Notes: generated by a model from the sequence alone, not told the origin. Counted from the stretch's first letter, positions 44,014-54,163 are shown. The stretch is 64,000 nucleotides of DNA from Streptomyces diastatochromogenes (GCF_002242805.1 NZ_MCGQ01000010.1:194726-258725), one strand, 5' to 3'. Program-made: numbers and translations.

Positions 44014-44050
44014 GAAGCCGCGTCGCCCTTTCCGGGTGGCGCGGCTTCCG
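44014..44050 (+). terminator. Terminator of ptsH
   Basis: GGAAGCCGCG (44014-44023) pairs with CGCGGCTTCC (44041-44050), with inner GC pairing, followed by GCGTTTTCG. Confidence 0.75.
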
Positions 44051-44184
44051 CGTTTTCGCACCCGGTTCGAGGAATTCACCACAGGCACACGAAAGGCACG
44101 CGACCGTGAATTCACGGCGCGCCGGAAAAGGGCAGCGGAAATATCGCTCCGCTGAATATCCCCTCTTTGTATACGGCGCCCGTG

Positions 44185-44880
44185 TTAATGCCGCAGGCTC
44201 GACATGTTTACGGCATGTTGCGAGTTCCTCACACGCTCGGAGCGGTCCCCGCCCGAGGTGAACCGCAACCGGTGCGCGCCCGTCGAGCGCTCGGTGTGCA
44301 GCGCCGTGATCCCCCGCGCGCGCTCACTGTCGCCGCGGGCCACCGCGTCCACGATCGCGCCGTGCTCCGCCCAGGAGTCCACCGGGCTCGGCGGTGCCTC
44401 CACCGTGTACATCCAGGCGATCTTGTGCCGCAGCTGGGTCAGCGTCGAGGTCAGCGAGGCGCTGCCGGCGGCCTGCGCCAGTGTCTCGTGGAACCAGCCG
44501 CCCAGCGAGCGCAGATCCTCGCTGTTGCCCCTCCTGGCCCGCTCCTGGCCCAGCCGCACCAGACCGCGCAGCACCTTCAGATGGGCCTCGGTGCGCCGCT
44601 GGGCGGCCCGGGAGGCACCGAGCGGCTCCAGCAGCGTGCGCATCTCCAGCAGGTCGGCGGCCTCCTGCTCGGTCGGCTCGGCCACGCACGCGCCCGCGTG
44701 CCGCCGGGTCACCACGAAGCCCTCCGCCTCCAGGGTGCGCAGGGCCTCACGGACGGGGACGCGCGAGACGCCGTAGCGACGGGCCAGGACTTCCTCGGTG
44801 AGGCGGCTGCCGCGCTCGTAGACACCCGCGACGATGTCGTCCCGGATGGCCGTGCACACCGAGTGCGCCGGAATACGCAT
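44185..44880 (-). CDS. GntR-family regulator (FCD type)
   Basis: The 231-residue regulator has a winged-helix N-terminus with LTEEVLARRYGVSRVPVREA and an FCD effector domain with GGWFHETLAQAAGS and a late His. GGAGG lies six bases before ATG 44880. It is opposite and next to ptsH. Its ligand and targets are unknown; the neighbourhood with ptsH suggests carbon metabolism. Confidence 0.88.
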   Translation of the reverse strand: MRIPAHSVCTAIRDDIVAGVYERGSRLTEEVLARRYGVSRVPVREALRTLEAEGFVVTRRHAGACVAEPTEQEAADLLEMRTLLEPLGASRAAQRRTEAHLKVLRGLVRLGQERARRGNSEDLRSLGGWFHETLAQAAGSASLTSTLTQLRHKIAWMYTVEAPPSPVDSWAEHGAIVDAVARGDSERARGITALHTERSTGAHRLRFTSGGDRSERVRNSQHAVNMSSLRH

Positions 44881-45030
44881 GACCGACCTCCGCCTTAATC
44901 CCCGTGAAACGTCGACGATGGACGTGTGTTCCGTGACTCTATTGCAATGAGCCGGAATTTCCGACGGCAGGCCGGAATCCAGGGATATTTTTTGGACAGC
45001 AGATGCGGCAGGCACTGCGAAAAACGACGA

Positions 45031-45056
45031 AAGCCCCGGCTCGTGAGCCGGGGCTT
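45031..45056 (-). terminator. Terminator of the M23 peptidase gene
   Basis: AAGCCCCGGCT (45031-45041) and AGCCGGGGCTT (45046-45056) form an 11-bp stem with a CGTG loop, downstream of the leftward M23 gene. Confidence 0.88.
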
Positions 45057-45078
45057 CGGGATGTCGTGCGCCGGAGCG

Positions 45079-45837
45079 TCAGACGTTCACGCCGTGCTGG
45101 CGGAGGTAGGCGATCGGGTCGACGTCCGAGCCGTACTCGGGGGTCGTACGGGCCTCGAAGTGCAGGTGCGGTCCGGTGACGTTGCCGGTCGCGCCGGACA
45201 GGGCGATCTGCTGGCCCGGGAGGACCTTCTGGCCCACGGTGACGCCGATGGACGACAGGTGGCCGTACTGGGTGTACATGCCGTCGGCCATCCGGATCAC
45301 GATCTGGTTGCCGTACGCGCCGCCCCAGCCGGTGGAGACGACCGTGCCGGAGCCGACCGCGTGGACGGACGTCCCGCTGGCCGCGTGGAAGTCGATGCCG
45401 GTGTGGGAGCCGGAGGACCACAGGGAGCTGCTGGCCCGGTAGCCGGTGGAGACGTACGAGTGCGCGATCGGGGCGACGAAGGCGTTCAGGCGCTTGCGCT
45501 CGGCCTCACGCGCGGCGCGGGCCTGGGCCTCGCGGCGCTCCTTCTTCGCCTCCTCGGCGGCCGCCTTGGCCGCGGCCTCCTCGGCCGCCTTCTGCTGCGC
45601 GGCCTCCTGCTGGGCCTCGGCCTGCGCGTCGATCTGCTCGGCGACCTTGTCGCTCACGGTGATGACCGGGGTGAGGCCGGTGTCCTCGACGGAGTTGTCC
45701 GCGGCGAGCGCCGGGGTGGCCGCCAGGGTGCCGATGACACCGGTGGTGGTGAGGGCCGCGACACCGGCCGCCTGAGCGGTGGTGCGCTTGACCCGACCGG
45801 GCTTGCGGTGCTTCCCGGTGGCGCACATGAACGCCAT
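45079..45837 (-). CDS. Secreted M23 metallopeptidase (cell-wall hydrolase)
   Basis: The 252-residue protein has a Tat-like or Sec export signal (about 1-46, hydrophobic AAGVAALTTTGVIGTLAAT then PALA-A) and a coiled coil (about 60-118) of Ala, Glu and Lys repeats. A LytM/M23 domain follows, with zinc ligands His145 and Asp149 (HTGIDFH) and His226 in the HLHFE motif. It should cut peptidoglycan cross-links. Its 5' leader carries a c-di-AMP riboswitch, so expression responds to that second messenger. Confidence 0.92.
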   Translation of the reverse strand: MAFMCATGKHRKPGRVKRTTAQAAGVAALTTTGVIGTLAATPALAADNSVEDTGLTPVITVSDKVAEQIDAQAEAQQEAAQQKAAEEAAAKAAAEEAKKERREAQARAAREAERKRLNAFVAPIAHSYVSTGYRASSSLWSSGSHTGIDFHAASGTSVHAVGSGTVVSTGWGGAYGNQIVIRMADGMYTQYGHLSSIGVTVGQKVLPGQQIALSGATGNVTGPHLHFEARTTPEYGSDVDPIAYLRQHGVNV

Positions 45838-45859
45838 GAAGTGGCTGGTCCTTTCCTTC

Positions 45860-46012
45860 CCTCTCGCCTACCGGGTTAGCTGACGGGTTCGGAGCAGGAA
45901 GGTCTCCTACGGACCCCCTCGCTCGCGCGCGGGCGTCCGATTCACCCCAGGGACTGCGTGGGTCCCCGGCTCCCCTGGCTCGCGCCGTACGGGGACTCGG
46001 CGATGACTGTCC
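45860..46012 (-). promoter_or_regulatory. c-di-AMP (ydaO-yuaA) riboswitch
   Basis: On the minus strand the 5' leader of the M23 gene holds the conserved blocks of this class: GGGGAGCCGGGGACCCA, TGGGGTGAATCGG, GGAGACCTTCC and GAACCCGTCAGCTAACCCGG. These are the same blocks as in the Streptomyces rpfA leader. c-di-AMP binding is expected to switch off the gene. The RNA ends about 23 bases before the start codon. Confidence 0.9.
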
Positions 46013-46184
46013 GGTGCCGCGGGCGCGGCGCACTGCGTGACGAACAGCCCGGAAGACGCTAAAGGGCCCGACTTTCGATCCCCAAACGGATCCGGGCTTT
46101 TGTAGCGCATCCCACAGGTCAGACAGGCAACCTCTGCCCCAATTCGGACATCTGGGGAAGGTGCTCCAGCGTCGCGCACAGCAA

Positions 46185-46218
46185 GGGGCCCTGACGACCC
46201 GTCGGCCATCAGGGCCCC
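46185..46218 (-). terminator. Terminator of the M16 operon
   Basis: GGGGCCCTGA (46185-46194) pairs with TCAGGGCCCC (46209-46218), just past the stop of the leftward gene at 46244. Confidence 0.78.
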
Positions 46219-46243
46219 ACGCGCGCGGAGCGCCGTCCGGCTG

Positions 46244-47632
46244 CTACTCGGCGGCCACGACGGTGACTTCGCCGATGCCGAGCGCCTCGACCGGCGCCTT
46301 GATCTCGGCCGCGTCACCGACGAGGACGGTCACCAGGCGGTCCACCGGGAAGGCGTTGATGACCGCCGCGGTGGCCTCCACGGTGCCGGTGCCGGCGAGC
46401 TGCTGATACAGCGTCGCCTGGAAGTCGTCGGGCAGGTGCTGCTCGACCTGGTCCGCCAGCGTGCCCGCGACGGCCGCGGCGGTCTCGTACTTCAGCGGCG
46501 CCACACCGACCAGGTTCTGCACGGCGACGTCCCGCTCGGCGTCGGTCAGCCCCTCCGCCGCGAGCGTGCGCAGCACCGTCCACAGGTCCTGCAGCGCGGG
46601 ACCGGTGTTGGGGGTGTCCACGGAACCGCTGATGGCGAGCATCGCGGCGCCGGTGTCGTCCGGCGCGGACCTCAGGACCTGTCCGAAGGCGCGCACGCCG
46701 TAGGTGTAGCCCTTCTCCTCGCGCAGGACGCGGTCCAGGCGGGAGGTGAGGGTGCCGCCGAGGCAGTAGGTGCCGAGCACCTGGGCGGGCCACACGCGGT
46801 CGTGCCGGTCCGGTCCGATCCGGCCGATGAGCAGCTGCGTCTGAACGGCACCCGGCCGGTCGACGATGACCACCCGGCCGGTGTCGTCGGCCGTCACCGG
46901 CGGCACGGGACGCGGCGCGCCCGCGGTGCCGGTCCAGGCACCCAGGGTGTCGGCGAGCAGCGCGTCCAGGTCGGTGCCGGTGAGGTCGCCGACCACCACC
47001 GCGGTGGCCGTGGCGGGCCGCACATGGCGGTCGTAGAAGGCGCGTACGCCCGCCGCGTCGATCTTCTCGACCGTCTCCTCGGTGCCCTGGCGCGGGCGCG
47101 ACATGCGCGAGGTCGCCGGGAACAGCTCCTTGGAGAGTTCCTTGGCGGCGCGGCGGGCGGGGTTGGCCAGCTCGTGCGGGATCTCGTCCAGGCGGTTGCG
47201 GACCAGCCGCTCGACCTCGCTCTCGGCGAAGGCGGGCGCGCGCAGGGCGTCGGCGAGCAGGCCGAGGCCCTTGGCCAGGCGGGAGGCGGGGACCTCCAGG
47301 CTGAGGCGGACGCCGGGGTGGTCGGCGTGCGCGTCGAGCGTGGCGCCGGCCCGCTCCAGCTCGGCGGCGAACTCCTCGGCGGAGTGCTTGTCGGTGCCCT
47401 CGGAGAAGGCCCGCGCCATGATCGTGCCGACGCCGTCCAGGCCGGCCGGCTCGGCGTCCAGGGGCGCGTCCAGCAGTACCTCGACGGCGACGACCTGCTG
47501 GCCGGGGCGGTGGCAGCGCAGCACGGTCAGGCCGTTGTCCAGCGTGCCGCGCTCGGGGGCCGGGAACGCCCAGGGCTTGGCCTCGCCCGGCTGCGGCTGG
47601 GGGTGGAAGTCCATCGTGGCGAGCTCGGTCAC
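46244..47632 (-). CDS. M16 peptidase-family protein, non-catalytic subunit
   Basis: The 462-residue protein has the M16 fold but lacks the HXXEH zinc motif; the equivalent region reads VGTIMARAFSEGT. It keeps the C-terminal substrate motif GYTYGVRAFG. Such proteins form a heterodimer with an active partner, here the gene just upstream. GTG 47632 overlaps the partner's stop (GTGA). Confidence 0.88.
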   Translation of the reverse strand: MTELATMDFHPQPQPGEAKPWAFPAPERGTLDNGLTVLRCHRPGQQVVAVEVLLDAPLDAEPAGLDGVGTIMARAFSEGTDKHSAEEFAAELERAGATLDAHADHPGVRLSLEVPASRLAKGLGLLADALRAPAFAESEVERLVRNRLDEIPHELANPARRAAKELSKELFPATSRMSRPRQGTEETVEKIDAAGVRAFYDRHVRPATATAVVVGDLTGTDLDALLADTLGAWTGTAGAPRPVPPVTADDTGRVVIVDRPGAVQTQLLIGRIGPDRHDRVWPAQVLGTYCLGGTLTSRLDRVLREEKGYTYGVRAFGQVLRSAPDDTGAAMLAISGSVDTPNTGPALQDLWTVLRTLAAEGLTDAERDVAVQNLVGVAPLKYETAAAVAGTLADQVEQHLPDDFQATLYQQLAGTGTVEATAAVINAFPVDRLVTVLVGDAAEIKAPVEALGIGEVTVVAAE

Positions 47633-49023
47633 TTGGCCGTCTCCTCGTTGTCGTTACCGGCCTCTACGGTCGCTTCCTGCTCCGGGTCCTCGGGGACGTC
47701 GGCGTCCTGGACCGTCTCCGGGTGCTTCGGCTCGTAGACGAGGACCGCGCGGTTGTCGGGGCGCAGGCGGGCCTTGGCGACCTCCTGGACCTCCTCGGGG
47801 GTCACCTCCAGGACGCGCTGGACGGCGGTGAGGGCGAGCTGCGGGTCGCCGAACAGGACCGCGAACCGGCACAGTTCGTCGGCGCGGCCGGCGACCGTGC
47901 CGAGCCGGTCCAGCCACTCGCGCTCCAACTGGGCCTGGGCGCGCTCCATCTCCTCGGCCGTGGGGCCCTCCTCGGCGAACCGGGCCAGCTCCTCGTCGAT
48001 CGCGGACTCGATCACCGGCACCTCTACGTCACCGGAGGCCTTCACGTCCAGCCAGCCGAGCGAGGGCGCGCCGGCCAGGCGCAGCAGGCCGAAGCCGGCC
48101 GCGACGGCCGTACGGTCGCGGCGCACGAGCCGGTTGTACAGGCGGGAGGACTCGCCGCCACCGAGGACGGTCAGGGCCAGGTCGGCCGCGTCCGACTCGC
48201 GGGAGCCGTCCTGCGGGAGCCGGTAGGCGGCCATCAGGGCGCGCGCCGGGACCTCCTCCTCGACGACCTCGCGCAGCTGCTCGCCGATGATCTTGGGCAG
48301 GGAGCCGTCGCGGGGCTCGGGCTTGCCGTCGTGGGAGGCGATCGACCCGAAGTACTTCTCGACCCAGGCGAGGGTCTGCACGGGGTCGATGTCGCCGACC
48401 ACGGAGAGCACCGCGTTGTTGGGCGCGTAGTAGGTGCGGAAGAACTGGCGCGCGTCCTCCAGGGTGGCCGCGTCCAGGTCCGCCATCGAGCCGATCGGCG
48501 TGTGGTGGTAGGGGTGGCCCTCCGGGTAGGCGAGGGCGGTCAGCTTCTCGAAGGCGGTGCCGTAGGGCACGTTGTCGTAGCGCTGACGGCGCTCGTTCTT
48601 GACGACGTCCCGCTGGTTCTCCATGGACTCGTCGTCCAGGGCGGCGAGCAGGGAGCCCATGCGGTCGGCCTCCAGCCAGAGGGCGAGCTCCAGCTGGTGG
48701 GCGGGCATGGTCTCGAAGTAGTTGGTGCGCTCGAAGCTGGTGGTGCCGTTCAGCGAGCCGCCGGCGCCCTGCACCAGCTCGAAGTGGCCGTTGCCCTTGA
48801 CCTGCCCCGACCCCTGGAACATCAGGTGCTCGAAAAGGTGAGCCAGGCCGGTACGTCCCTTGACTTCGTGTCGGGAGCCGACGTCGTACCAGAGGCACAC
48901 CGCCGCCACCGGGGTCAGGTGGTCCTCGGAGAGCACCACGCGCAGACCGTTGGCCAGGCGGTGCTCGGTCGCTGTCAGGCCCCCGGAGCCTGCCTCGGCT
49001 GTGGTCGTGTGACCCATGGGCAT
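47629..49023 (-). CDS. M16 zinc metallopeptidase, catalytic subunit
   Basis: The 464-residue peptidase has the inverse zinc motif HLFEH (62-66) with the downstream Glu ligand in ENQRDVVKNERR, and a second M16 domain. It probably degrades peptides or trims small proteins together with its partner. The start is ATG 49023 with GAAGGGA five bases upstream. It is the first gene of the pair and is divergent from parC. Confidence 0.9.
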   Translation of the reverse strand: MPMGHTTTAEAGSGGLTATEHRLANGLRVVLSEDHLTPVAAVCLWYDVGSRHEVKGRTGLAHLFEHLMFQGSGQVKGNGHFELVQGAGGSLNGTTSFERTNYFETMPAHQLELALWLEADRMGSLLAALDDESMENQRDVVKNERRQRYDNVPYGTAFEKLTALAYPEGHPYHHTPIGSMADLDAATLEDARQFFRTYYAPNNAVLSVVGDIDPVQTLAWVEKYFGSIASHDGKPEPRDGSLPKIIGEQLREVVEEEVPARALMAAYRLPQDGSRESDAADLALTVLGGGESSRLYNRLVRRDRTAVAAGFGLLRLAGAPSLGWLDVKASGDVEVPVIESAIDEELARFAEEGPTAEEMERAQAQLEREWLDRLGTVAGRADELCRFAVLFGDPQLALTAVQRVLEVTPEEVQEVAKARLRPDNRAVLVYEPKHPETVQDADVPEDPEQEATVEAGNDNEETAK

Positions 49024-49285
49024 GTACGTCCCTTCGAGAGCGGAGGCGGTCGTCGAAACCGCTGTTTTCCTGCCGGTCCTGCCACTGTATGCAAAGCGTG
49101 CGGGGCCTCGGCGAAGTTCCCGCCGGACGTACGCCCAGAGCGGATCGCGTAGCCTGCGCCGGACCCGGCTCCGCGGGCGCGGGAATCCCGCTGGGACCGG
49201 GTCGTGGCACGGCTTGTCAGTGCCTCGGTCCACAATGGTCCGCGTCAGATCCATCAAACGCTTCAGTAGCAAGGAGCCGGCAGCG

Positions 49286-51745
49286 ATGGCCCGCCGCAGC
49301 ACGAAGACCCCGCCGCCCGACGATTCGTACGAGGAGAAGATCCTCGACATCGACGTCGTGGACGAGATGCGTGGCTCCTACCTTGAGTACGCGTACTCGG
49401 TCATCTACTCGCGCGCCCTGCCGGACGCCCGTGACGGCCTCAAGCCGGTGCACCGCCGGATCGTCTACCAGATGAACGAGATGGGCCTGCGCCGTGACCG
49501 CGGCTACGTGAAGTGCGCCCGGGTCGTCGGCGAGGTCATGGGCAAGCTGCACCCGCACGGCGACGCGTCGATCTACGACGCCCTGGTGCGCATGGCCCAG
49601 CCGTTCTCGATGCGCCTCCCGCTGGTCGACGGCCACGGCAACTTCGGCTCGCTGGGCAACGACGACCCGCCGGCCGCCATGCGGTACACCGAGTGCCGGA
49701 TGGCCGAGGCGACGAGCCTGATGACCGAGTCGATCGACGAGGACACGGTCGACTTCACGCCCAACTACGACGGCCAGGAGCAGGAGCCGGTGGCGCTGCC
49801 CGCCGCCTTCCCGAACCTGCTGGTCAACGGCTCCTCGGGCATCGCGGTCGGGATGGCGACGAACATGCCGCCGCACAACCTGCGCGAGGTCATCGCGGCC
49901 GCCCGCCACCTGATCAGGTACCCGAACGCGGACCTGGACGCGCTGATGCGGCACGTCCCGGGCCCCGACCTGCCCACCGGCGGCCGGATCGTCGGCCTGG
50001 ACGGCGTCCGGGACGCGTACGCGACGGGCCGCGGCACCTTCAAGATCCGCGCGACGGTCTCGATCGAGAGCGTGACCGCCCGCCGCAAGGGCTTGATCGT
50101 CACCGAACTGCCCTTCACGGTCGGTCCGGAGAAGGTGATCGCCAAGATCAAGGACCTGGTCAACTCGAAGAAGGTCCAGGGCATCGCCGACGTCAAGGAC
50201 CTCACCGACCGCGAGCACGGCCTGCGTCTGGTCATCGAGATCAAGAACGGCTTCGTGCCGGAGGCGATCCTGGAGCAGCTGTACAAGCTGACCCCGATGG
50301 AGGAGTCCTTCGGCATCAACAACGTGGCCCTGGTGGACGGTCAGCCGCTCACCCTGGGCCTGAAGGAGCTGCTGGAGGTCTACCTCGACCACCGCTTCGA
50401 CGTCGTACGGCGCCGCAGCGAGTACCGCCGCGGCCGGCGCCGTGACCGGCTGCACCTGGTCGAGGGCCTGCTGACCGCGCTCATCGACATCGACGAGGTC
50501 ATCCGGCTGATCCGGGCCAGCGAGAACTCCGCGCAGGCCAAGGAGCGCCTGATGGAGCGCTTCTCGCTGAGCGAGATCCAGACGCAGTACATCCTCGACA
50601 CGCCGCTGCGCCGGCTCACCAAGTACGACCGCATCGAGCTGGAGGCGGAGAAGGAGAAGCTCACCGCGGAGATCGCGGAGCTGACCCGGATCCTGGACTC
50701 GGACGCGGAGCTGCGCAAGCTGGTCTCGGCCGAACTGGCCGACGTGGCCAAGAAGTTCGGCACCGACCGGCGTACGGTCCTGCTGGAGTCGGCGGGAGCC
50801 CCGGTGGCCGCCGTGCCGCTCCAGGTCGCCGACGACCCGTGCCGGGTGCTGATGTCCTCCACGGGCCTGCTGGCCCGCACGGCGGACAACGAGCCGTTCT
50901 CGGAGGACACCGACGCGAGGCGCGCCAAGCACGACGTGATCGTCTCGGCGGTCCCGGCGACCACGCGCGGCGAGGTCGGCGCGGTGACCTCGGCGGGCCG
51001 TCTGCTGCGGATCAACGTGGTCGACCTGCCGCAGCTGCCCGGGACGGCGGCTGCGCCGAACCTCGCCGGAGGGGCGCCGCTCGCGGAGTTCGTCTCCCTG
51101 GAGGACGACGAGACGGTGGTCTGCCTGATGACGCTGGACGAGTCGTCCCCGGGTCTGGCGCTGGGCACCGAGCAGGGTGTCGTCAAGCGTGTGGTGCCCG
51201 ACTACCCGTCCAACAAGGACGAGTTGGAGGTCATCACCCTCAAGGAGGGCGACCGGATCGTCGGCGCGGTGGAGCTGCGCACCGGCGAGGAGGACCTGGT
51301 GTTCATCACGGACGACGCGCAGCTGCTGCGCTTCCAGGCCTCCATCGTCCGTCCGCAGGGCCGCCCGGCCGGCGGTATGGCGGGCATCAAGCTCACCGAG
51401 GGCGCCAAGGTCATCTCGTTCACGGCGGTCGACCCGGCCGCCGAGGCGGTGGTCTTCACGGTGGCGGGCTCGCGGGGCACGCTGGACGACTCCGTGCAGA
51501 CGACGGCCAAGCTGACCCCGTTCGACCAGTACCCGCGCAAGGGCCGGGCCACCGGCGGCGTGCGCTGCCAGCGGTTCCTGAAGGGCGAGGACTGCCTGTC
51601 GCTGGGCTGGGCGGGCCCCGTCCCGGCCCGGGCGGCGCAGAAGAACGGCACCCCGGCCGAGCTGCCGGAGCTGGACCCGCGCCGGGACGGCTCGGGCACG
51701 TCGCTGGCGAAGACGGTGTCGGTGGTCGCGGGACCGGTGTTCTAG
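49286..51745 (+). CDS. parC: DNA topoisomerase IV subunit A
   Basis: The 819-residue GyrA/ParC protein has the catalytic Tyr134 in AMRYTECRM, a quinolone region with [15 protein letters not shown], and the C-terminal beta-pinwheel. It decatenates replicated chromosomes; parE is not in the window. ATG 49286 has AAGGAG nine bases upstream. The stop codon TAG overlaps the stop of the convergent gene through a shared CTAG. Confidence 0.93.
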   Translation: MARRSTKTPPPDDSYEEKILDIDVVDEMRGSYLEYAYSVIYSRALPDARDGLKPVHRRIVYQMNEMGLRRDRGYVKCARVVGEVMGKLHPHGDASIYDALVRMAQPFSMRLPLVDGHGNFGSLGNDDPPAAMRYTECRMAEATSLMTESIDEDTVDFTPNYDGQEQEPVALPAAFPNLLVNGSSGIAVGMATNMPPHNLREVIAAARHLIRYPNADLDALMRHVPGPDLPTGGRIVGLDGVRDAYATGRGTFKIRATVSIESVTARRKGLIVTELPFTVGPEKVIAKIKDLVNSKKVQGIADVKDLTDREHGLRLVIEIKNGFVPEAILEQLYKLTPMEESFGINNVALVDGQPLTLGLKELLEVYLDHRFDVVRRRSEYRRGRRRDRLHLVEGLLTALIDIDEVIRLIRASENSAQAKERLMERFSLSEIQTQYILDTPLRRLTKYDRIELEAEKEKLTAEIAELTRILDSDAELRKLVSAELADVAKKFGTDRRTVLLESAGAPVAAVPLQVADDPCRVLMSSTGLLARTADNEPFSEDTDARRAKHDVIVSAVPATTRGEVGAVTSAGRLLRINVVDLPQLPGTAAAPNLAGGAPLAEFVSLEDDETVVCLMTLDESSPGLALGTEQGVVKRVVPDYPSNKDELEVITLKEGDRIVGAVELRTGEEDLVFITDDAQLLRFQASIVRPQGRPAGGMAGIKLTEGAKVISFTAVDPAAEAVVFTVAGSRGTLDDSVQTTAKLTPFDQYPRKGRATGGVRCQRFLKGEDCLSLGWAGPVPARAAQKNGTPAELPELDPRRDGSGTSLAKTVSVVAGPVF

Positions 51746-52824
51746 ACCGCGTACGCCGCCGCGTCGGGCTCCTCCTCGGAGCCCTGTACGTACCGCAGGA
51801 CGCCCCACATGCCGTGCTCGTCGGCGTGTGGGGCGTCGTCGCTCTTGCACCCCTCCAGTTCCTCCCCGAGCGCGTCCGCCTCGATGCCGGAGCCGATCAG
51901 CACGAGCTGGGTGAGGCGGGCGTCGGCGGGCGGCCACGGTTCGGGGTAGAAGCGCAGGAACGGGCCGACGGCGTGGACGGCGTAGCGGTTGACGGCGTCG
52001 TACGGCCCGAAGTCCACGTATCCCTTGATCCGGTACAGCCCCTCCGGCCGGCTGTCCAGGAACCGGATCAGCCGACGGGGCTCCATCGGTACGTCGGAGG
52101 TGAAGGACAGGCTGTCGTAGCCCGTGTGCAGGTGGCCATGGTGGTCGTCGTCGGGCTCATGCGGGTCGTGCAGGTCGTGCAGGTCGTCGAAGGACAGCTG
52201 CCCGATGCGCTCCTCGCTCGGCCTGCAGTCGAAGAGGAACTCCGGGTCGACGCGGGCGTAGGTGGCGGGGACGACGACGGCCCGGTCGGTCAGCGAGCGG
52301 ACCAGGCGAAGGACGCGATCGGCGTCCGGCGCCCGGTCGAGCTTGTTGACCACGACGAGGTCGGCGAGGGCGAGGTGCCGGTCGATCTCGGGGTGCCGGG
52401 CTCGGGTGCCGTCGAACTCGGCGGCGTCGACGACCTCGACGAGGCCGCCGTAGACGATGCCGGGATGCTCGCTGGCGAGCACCATCCGCACGAGTTCCTG
52501 CGGCTCGGCGAGTCCGCTGGCCTCGATGACGATGACGTCGATGCCGGCGGCGGGCGCGGCCAGGCGGTCCAGATAGACGTCGAGTTCGCTCGCGTCGACG
52601 GCGCAGCACAGGCAGCCGTTGCCGAGCGAGACGGTCGAGTCGCCGAGGGCGCCGGCGACGGCCATGGCGTCGATCTCGATGGCGCCGAAGTCGTTGACGA
52701 TCGCCCCGATGCGGCTGCCTCCGCTGCGGTGCAGCAGGTGGTTGAGGAGCGTGGTCTTCCCTGAGCCGAGGAATCCGGCGAGCACGATGACGGGGATCTG
52801 CTGCGGGGTGCGGCTGTTGCCCAA
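51742..52824 (-). CDS. CobW/COG0523 metallochaperone GTPase
   Basis: The 360-residue P-loop GTPase has GFLGSGKTT (17-25), the metal-binding NGCLCC motif (71-74 cysteines), NKLDR, and a His-rich loop (HDLHDPHEPDDDHHGHLH, about 215-233) before the CobW C-terminal domain. It probably delivers zinc or cobalt. Initiation at TTG 52824 is preferred because GAGAGAGGG lies six bases upstream and no in-frame ATG or GTG fits. A Zur-regulated zinc chaperone is likely but unproven. Confidence 0.85.
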   Translation of the reverse strand: MGNSRTPQQIPVIVLAGFLGSGKTTLLNHLLHRSGGSRIGAIVNDFGAIEIDAMAVAGALGDSTVSLGNGCLCCAVDASELDVYLDRLAAPAAGIDVIVIEASGLAEPQELVRMVLASEHPGIVYGGLVEVVDAAEFDGTRARHPEIDRHLALADLVVVNKLDRAPDADRVLRLVRSLTDRAVVVPATYARVDPEFLFDCRPSEERIGQLSFDDLHDLHDPHEPDDDHHGHLHTGYDSLSFTSDVPMEPRRLIRFLDSRPEGLYRIKGYVDFGPYDAVNRYAVHAVGPFLRFYPEPWPPADARLTQLVLIGSGIEADALGEELEGCKSDDAPHADEHGMWGVLRYVQGSEEEPDAAAYAV

Positions 52825-52925
52825 CGGGCGCCCTCTCTCATGTGGACCGACTGCCGGACCAGGATAAGAGCGGGGCGCCCCGGGGCGGGGCGCCGCCGGG
52901 GCCCGCCTGGGGCTTCCGGGGTCCC

Positions 52926-54089
52926 TCAGCGCTGTGCCGGCACCGCCACCGGCGGCTCCGGGCCGACGTACCTGGCGACCGGCCGGATGATCTTCGGGTC
53001 CTCCGCCTGTTCCAGGATGTTGGCGCTCCAGCCGACCACCCGGGCCGCCGCGAAGGTGGGGGTGAACATCTCCCGGGGCAGGCCGCACAGTTCCATGACC
53101 ACGCCCGCGTAGAACTCGACGTTCGTGTGCAGTTCGCGGCCGGGCTTCAGCTCGGCGAGGATCGCCTCGACCTGTCGCTCGACCTCGACGGCGAAGGCGA
53201 CGCGCGAGCCCCCGAAGCCCTCGGCGATCTCGCGCAGCATCCGCGAACGGGGATCCTCCGTGCGGTAGATGGCGTGCCCGAAGCCCATGATGCGGTCGCC
53301 GGCGAGCACCCGCTCCCGGATCCAGGAGTCGATGCGGTCGGGCGTTCCGATCGCGTCCAGGGTGTCGAGGGCACGGCTGGGCGCCCCACCGTGCAGCGGT
53401 CCGGACAGCGCGCCCACGGCCCCGACCAGGCAGGCCGCCACGTCGGCACCGGTGGACGCGATGACCCGCGCGGTGAAGGTTGATGCATTGAATCCGTGAT
53501 CAATGGTTGAGATCAGGTATTGCTCGACCGCACGGGCCCGCCGTGGGTCCGGTTCCTCACCCGTGAGCATGTAGAGGTAGTTGGCCGCGTACGACAGGTC
53601 CTCGCGCGGCTCCACCGCGTCCAGGCCCTGCCCGATTCGGTACAGCGCGGTCAGCAGGGTCGGTACGGCCGCACAGACGGCGACGGTGTCCGCGCGGCGC
53701 CGGTCGGCGTCGATGTCGTACACCGGCCGGAACCCCTGCGCCGCACCCAGCAGCGACAGTGCCGAGCGCAGCCCGGCCAGCGGACCGGAGAGACCGCTCG
53801 CCGCCGCTATGGCGGGCAGGGCCGCGCGGACCTCCTCGGGCAGCCGGCGCAGTCGCGCGGCCTCGGCGGTGAAGGCGGCACGGCGTTCCGCATCCGGGAG
53901 CGCGCCGTGGACGAGGAGGTGCCAGACGTCTTCGAAGCCGCGGGTCCGCGCGAGTTCGACGGCCGAGTACTGGCGGTAGTGGTAGAAGCCCTCGAGCCCC
54001 CGTACGTCTCCGATCTCGGTGTCGGTGACGACGACTCCCGCAAGGCCGCGCGGTACGTCGACACGGGGTGCGGTCCTGTTGATGGACAT
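52926..54089 (-). CDS. Citrate synthase-like enzyme
   Basis: The 387-residue protein has the citrate synthase fold with His198 (TIDHGFNAS) and His272 (GFGHAIYRTEDPR). The usual catalytic Asp of NVDF is replaced by Glu325 (NVEFYAG). It may be a citrate or methylcitrate synthase 2, or a related condensing enzyme. The gene is divergent from an HTH-fused paralogue with a palindrome between them. ATG 54089 starts in a GC-poor leader. Confidence 0.85.
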   Translation of the reverse strand: MSINRTAPRVDVPRGLAGVVVTDTEIGDVRGLEGFYHYRQYSAVELARTRGFEDVWHLLVHGALPDAERRAAFTAEAARLRRLPEEVRAALPAIAAASGLSGPLAGLRSALSLLGAAQGFRPVYDIDADRRRADTVAVCAAVPTLLTALYRIGQGLDAVEPREDLSYAANYLYMLTGEEPDPRRARAVEQYLISTIDHGFNASTFTARVIASTGADVAACLVGAVGALSGPLHGGAPSRALDTLDAIGTPDRIDSWIRERVLAGDRIMGFGHAIYRTEDPRSRMLREIAEGFGGSRVAFAVEVERQVEAILAELKPGRELHTNVEFYAGVVMELCGLPREMFTPTFAAARVVGWSANILEQAEDPKIIRPVARYVGPEPPVAVPAQR

Positions 54090-54142
54090 GATGTTCCTCC
54101 CTGGACTTGATCCGACTGTCTATGCTTGACGACTTTCCTGTC

Positions 54143-54163
54143 AACATTGATCTAATCAATGTT
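54143..54163. promoter_or_regulatory. Palindromic operator between the citrate synthase genes
   Basis: AACATTGAT (54143-54151) and ATCAATGTT (54155-54163) are perfect inverted arms around CTA, in a strikingly AT-rich spot between two divergent genes. It fits a dimeric helix-turn-helix regulator. The MerR-like domain on the product of the right-hand gene is a natural candidate. Confidence 0.65.
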
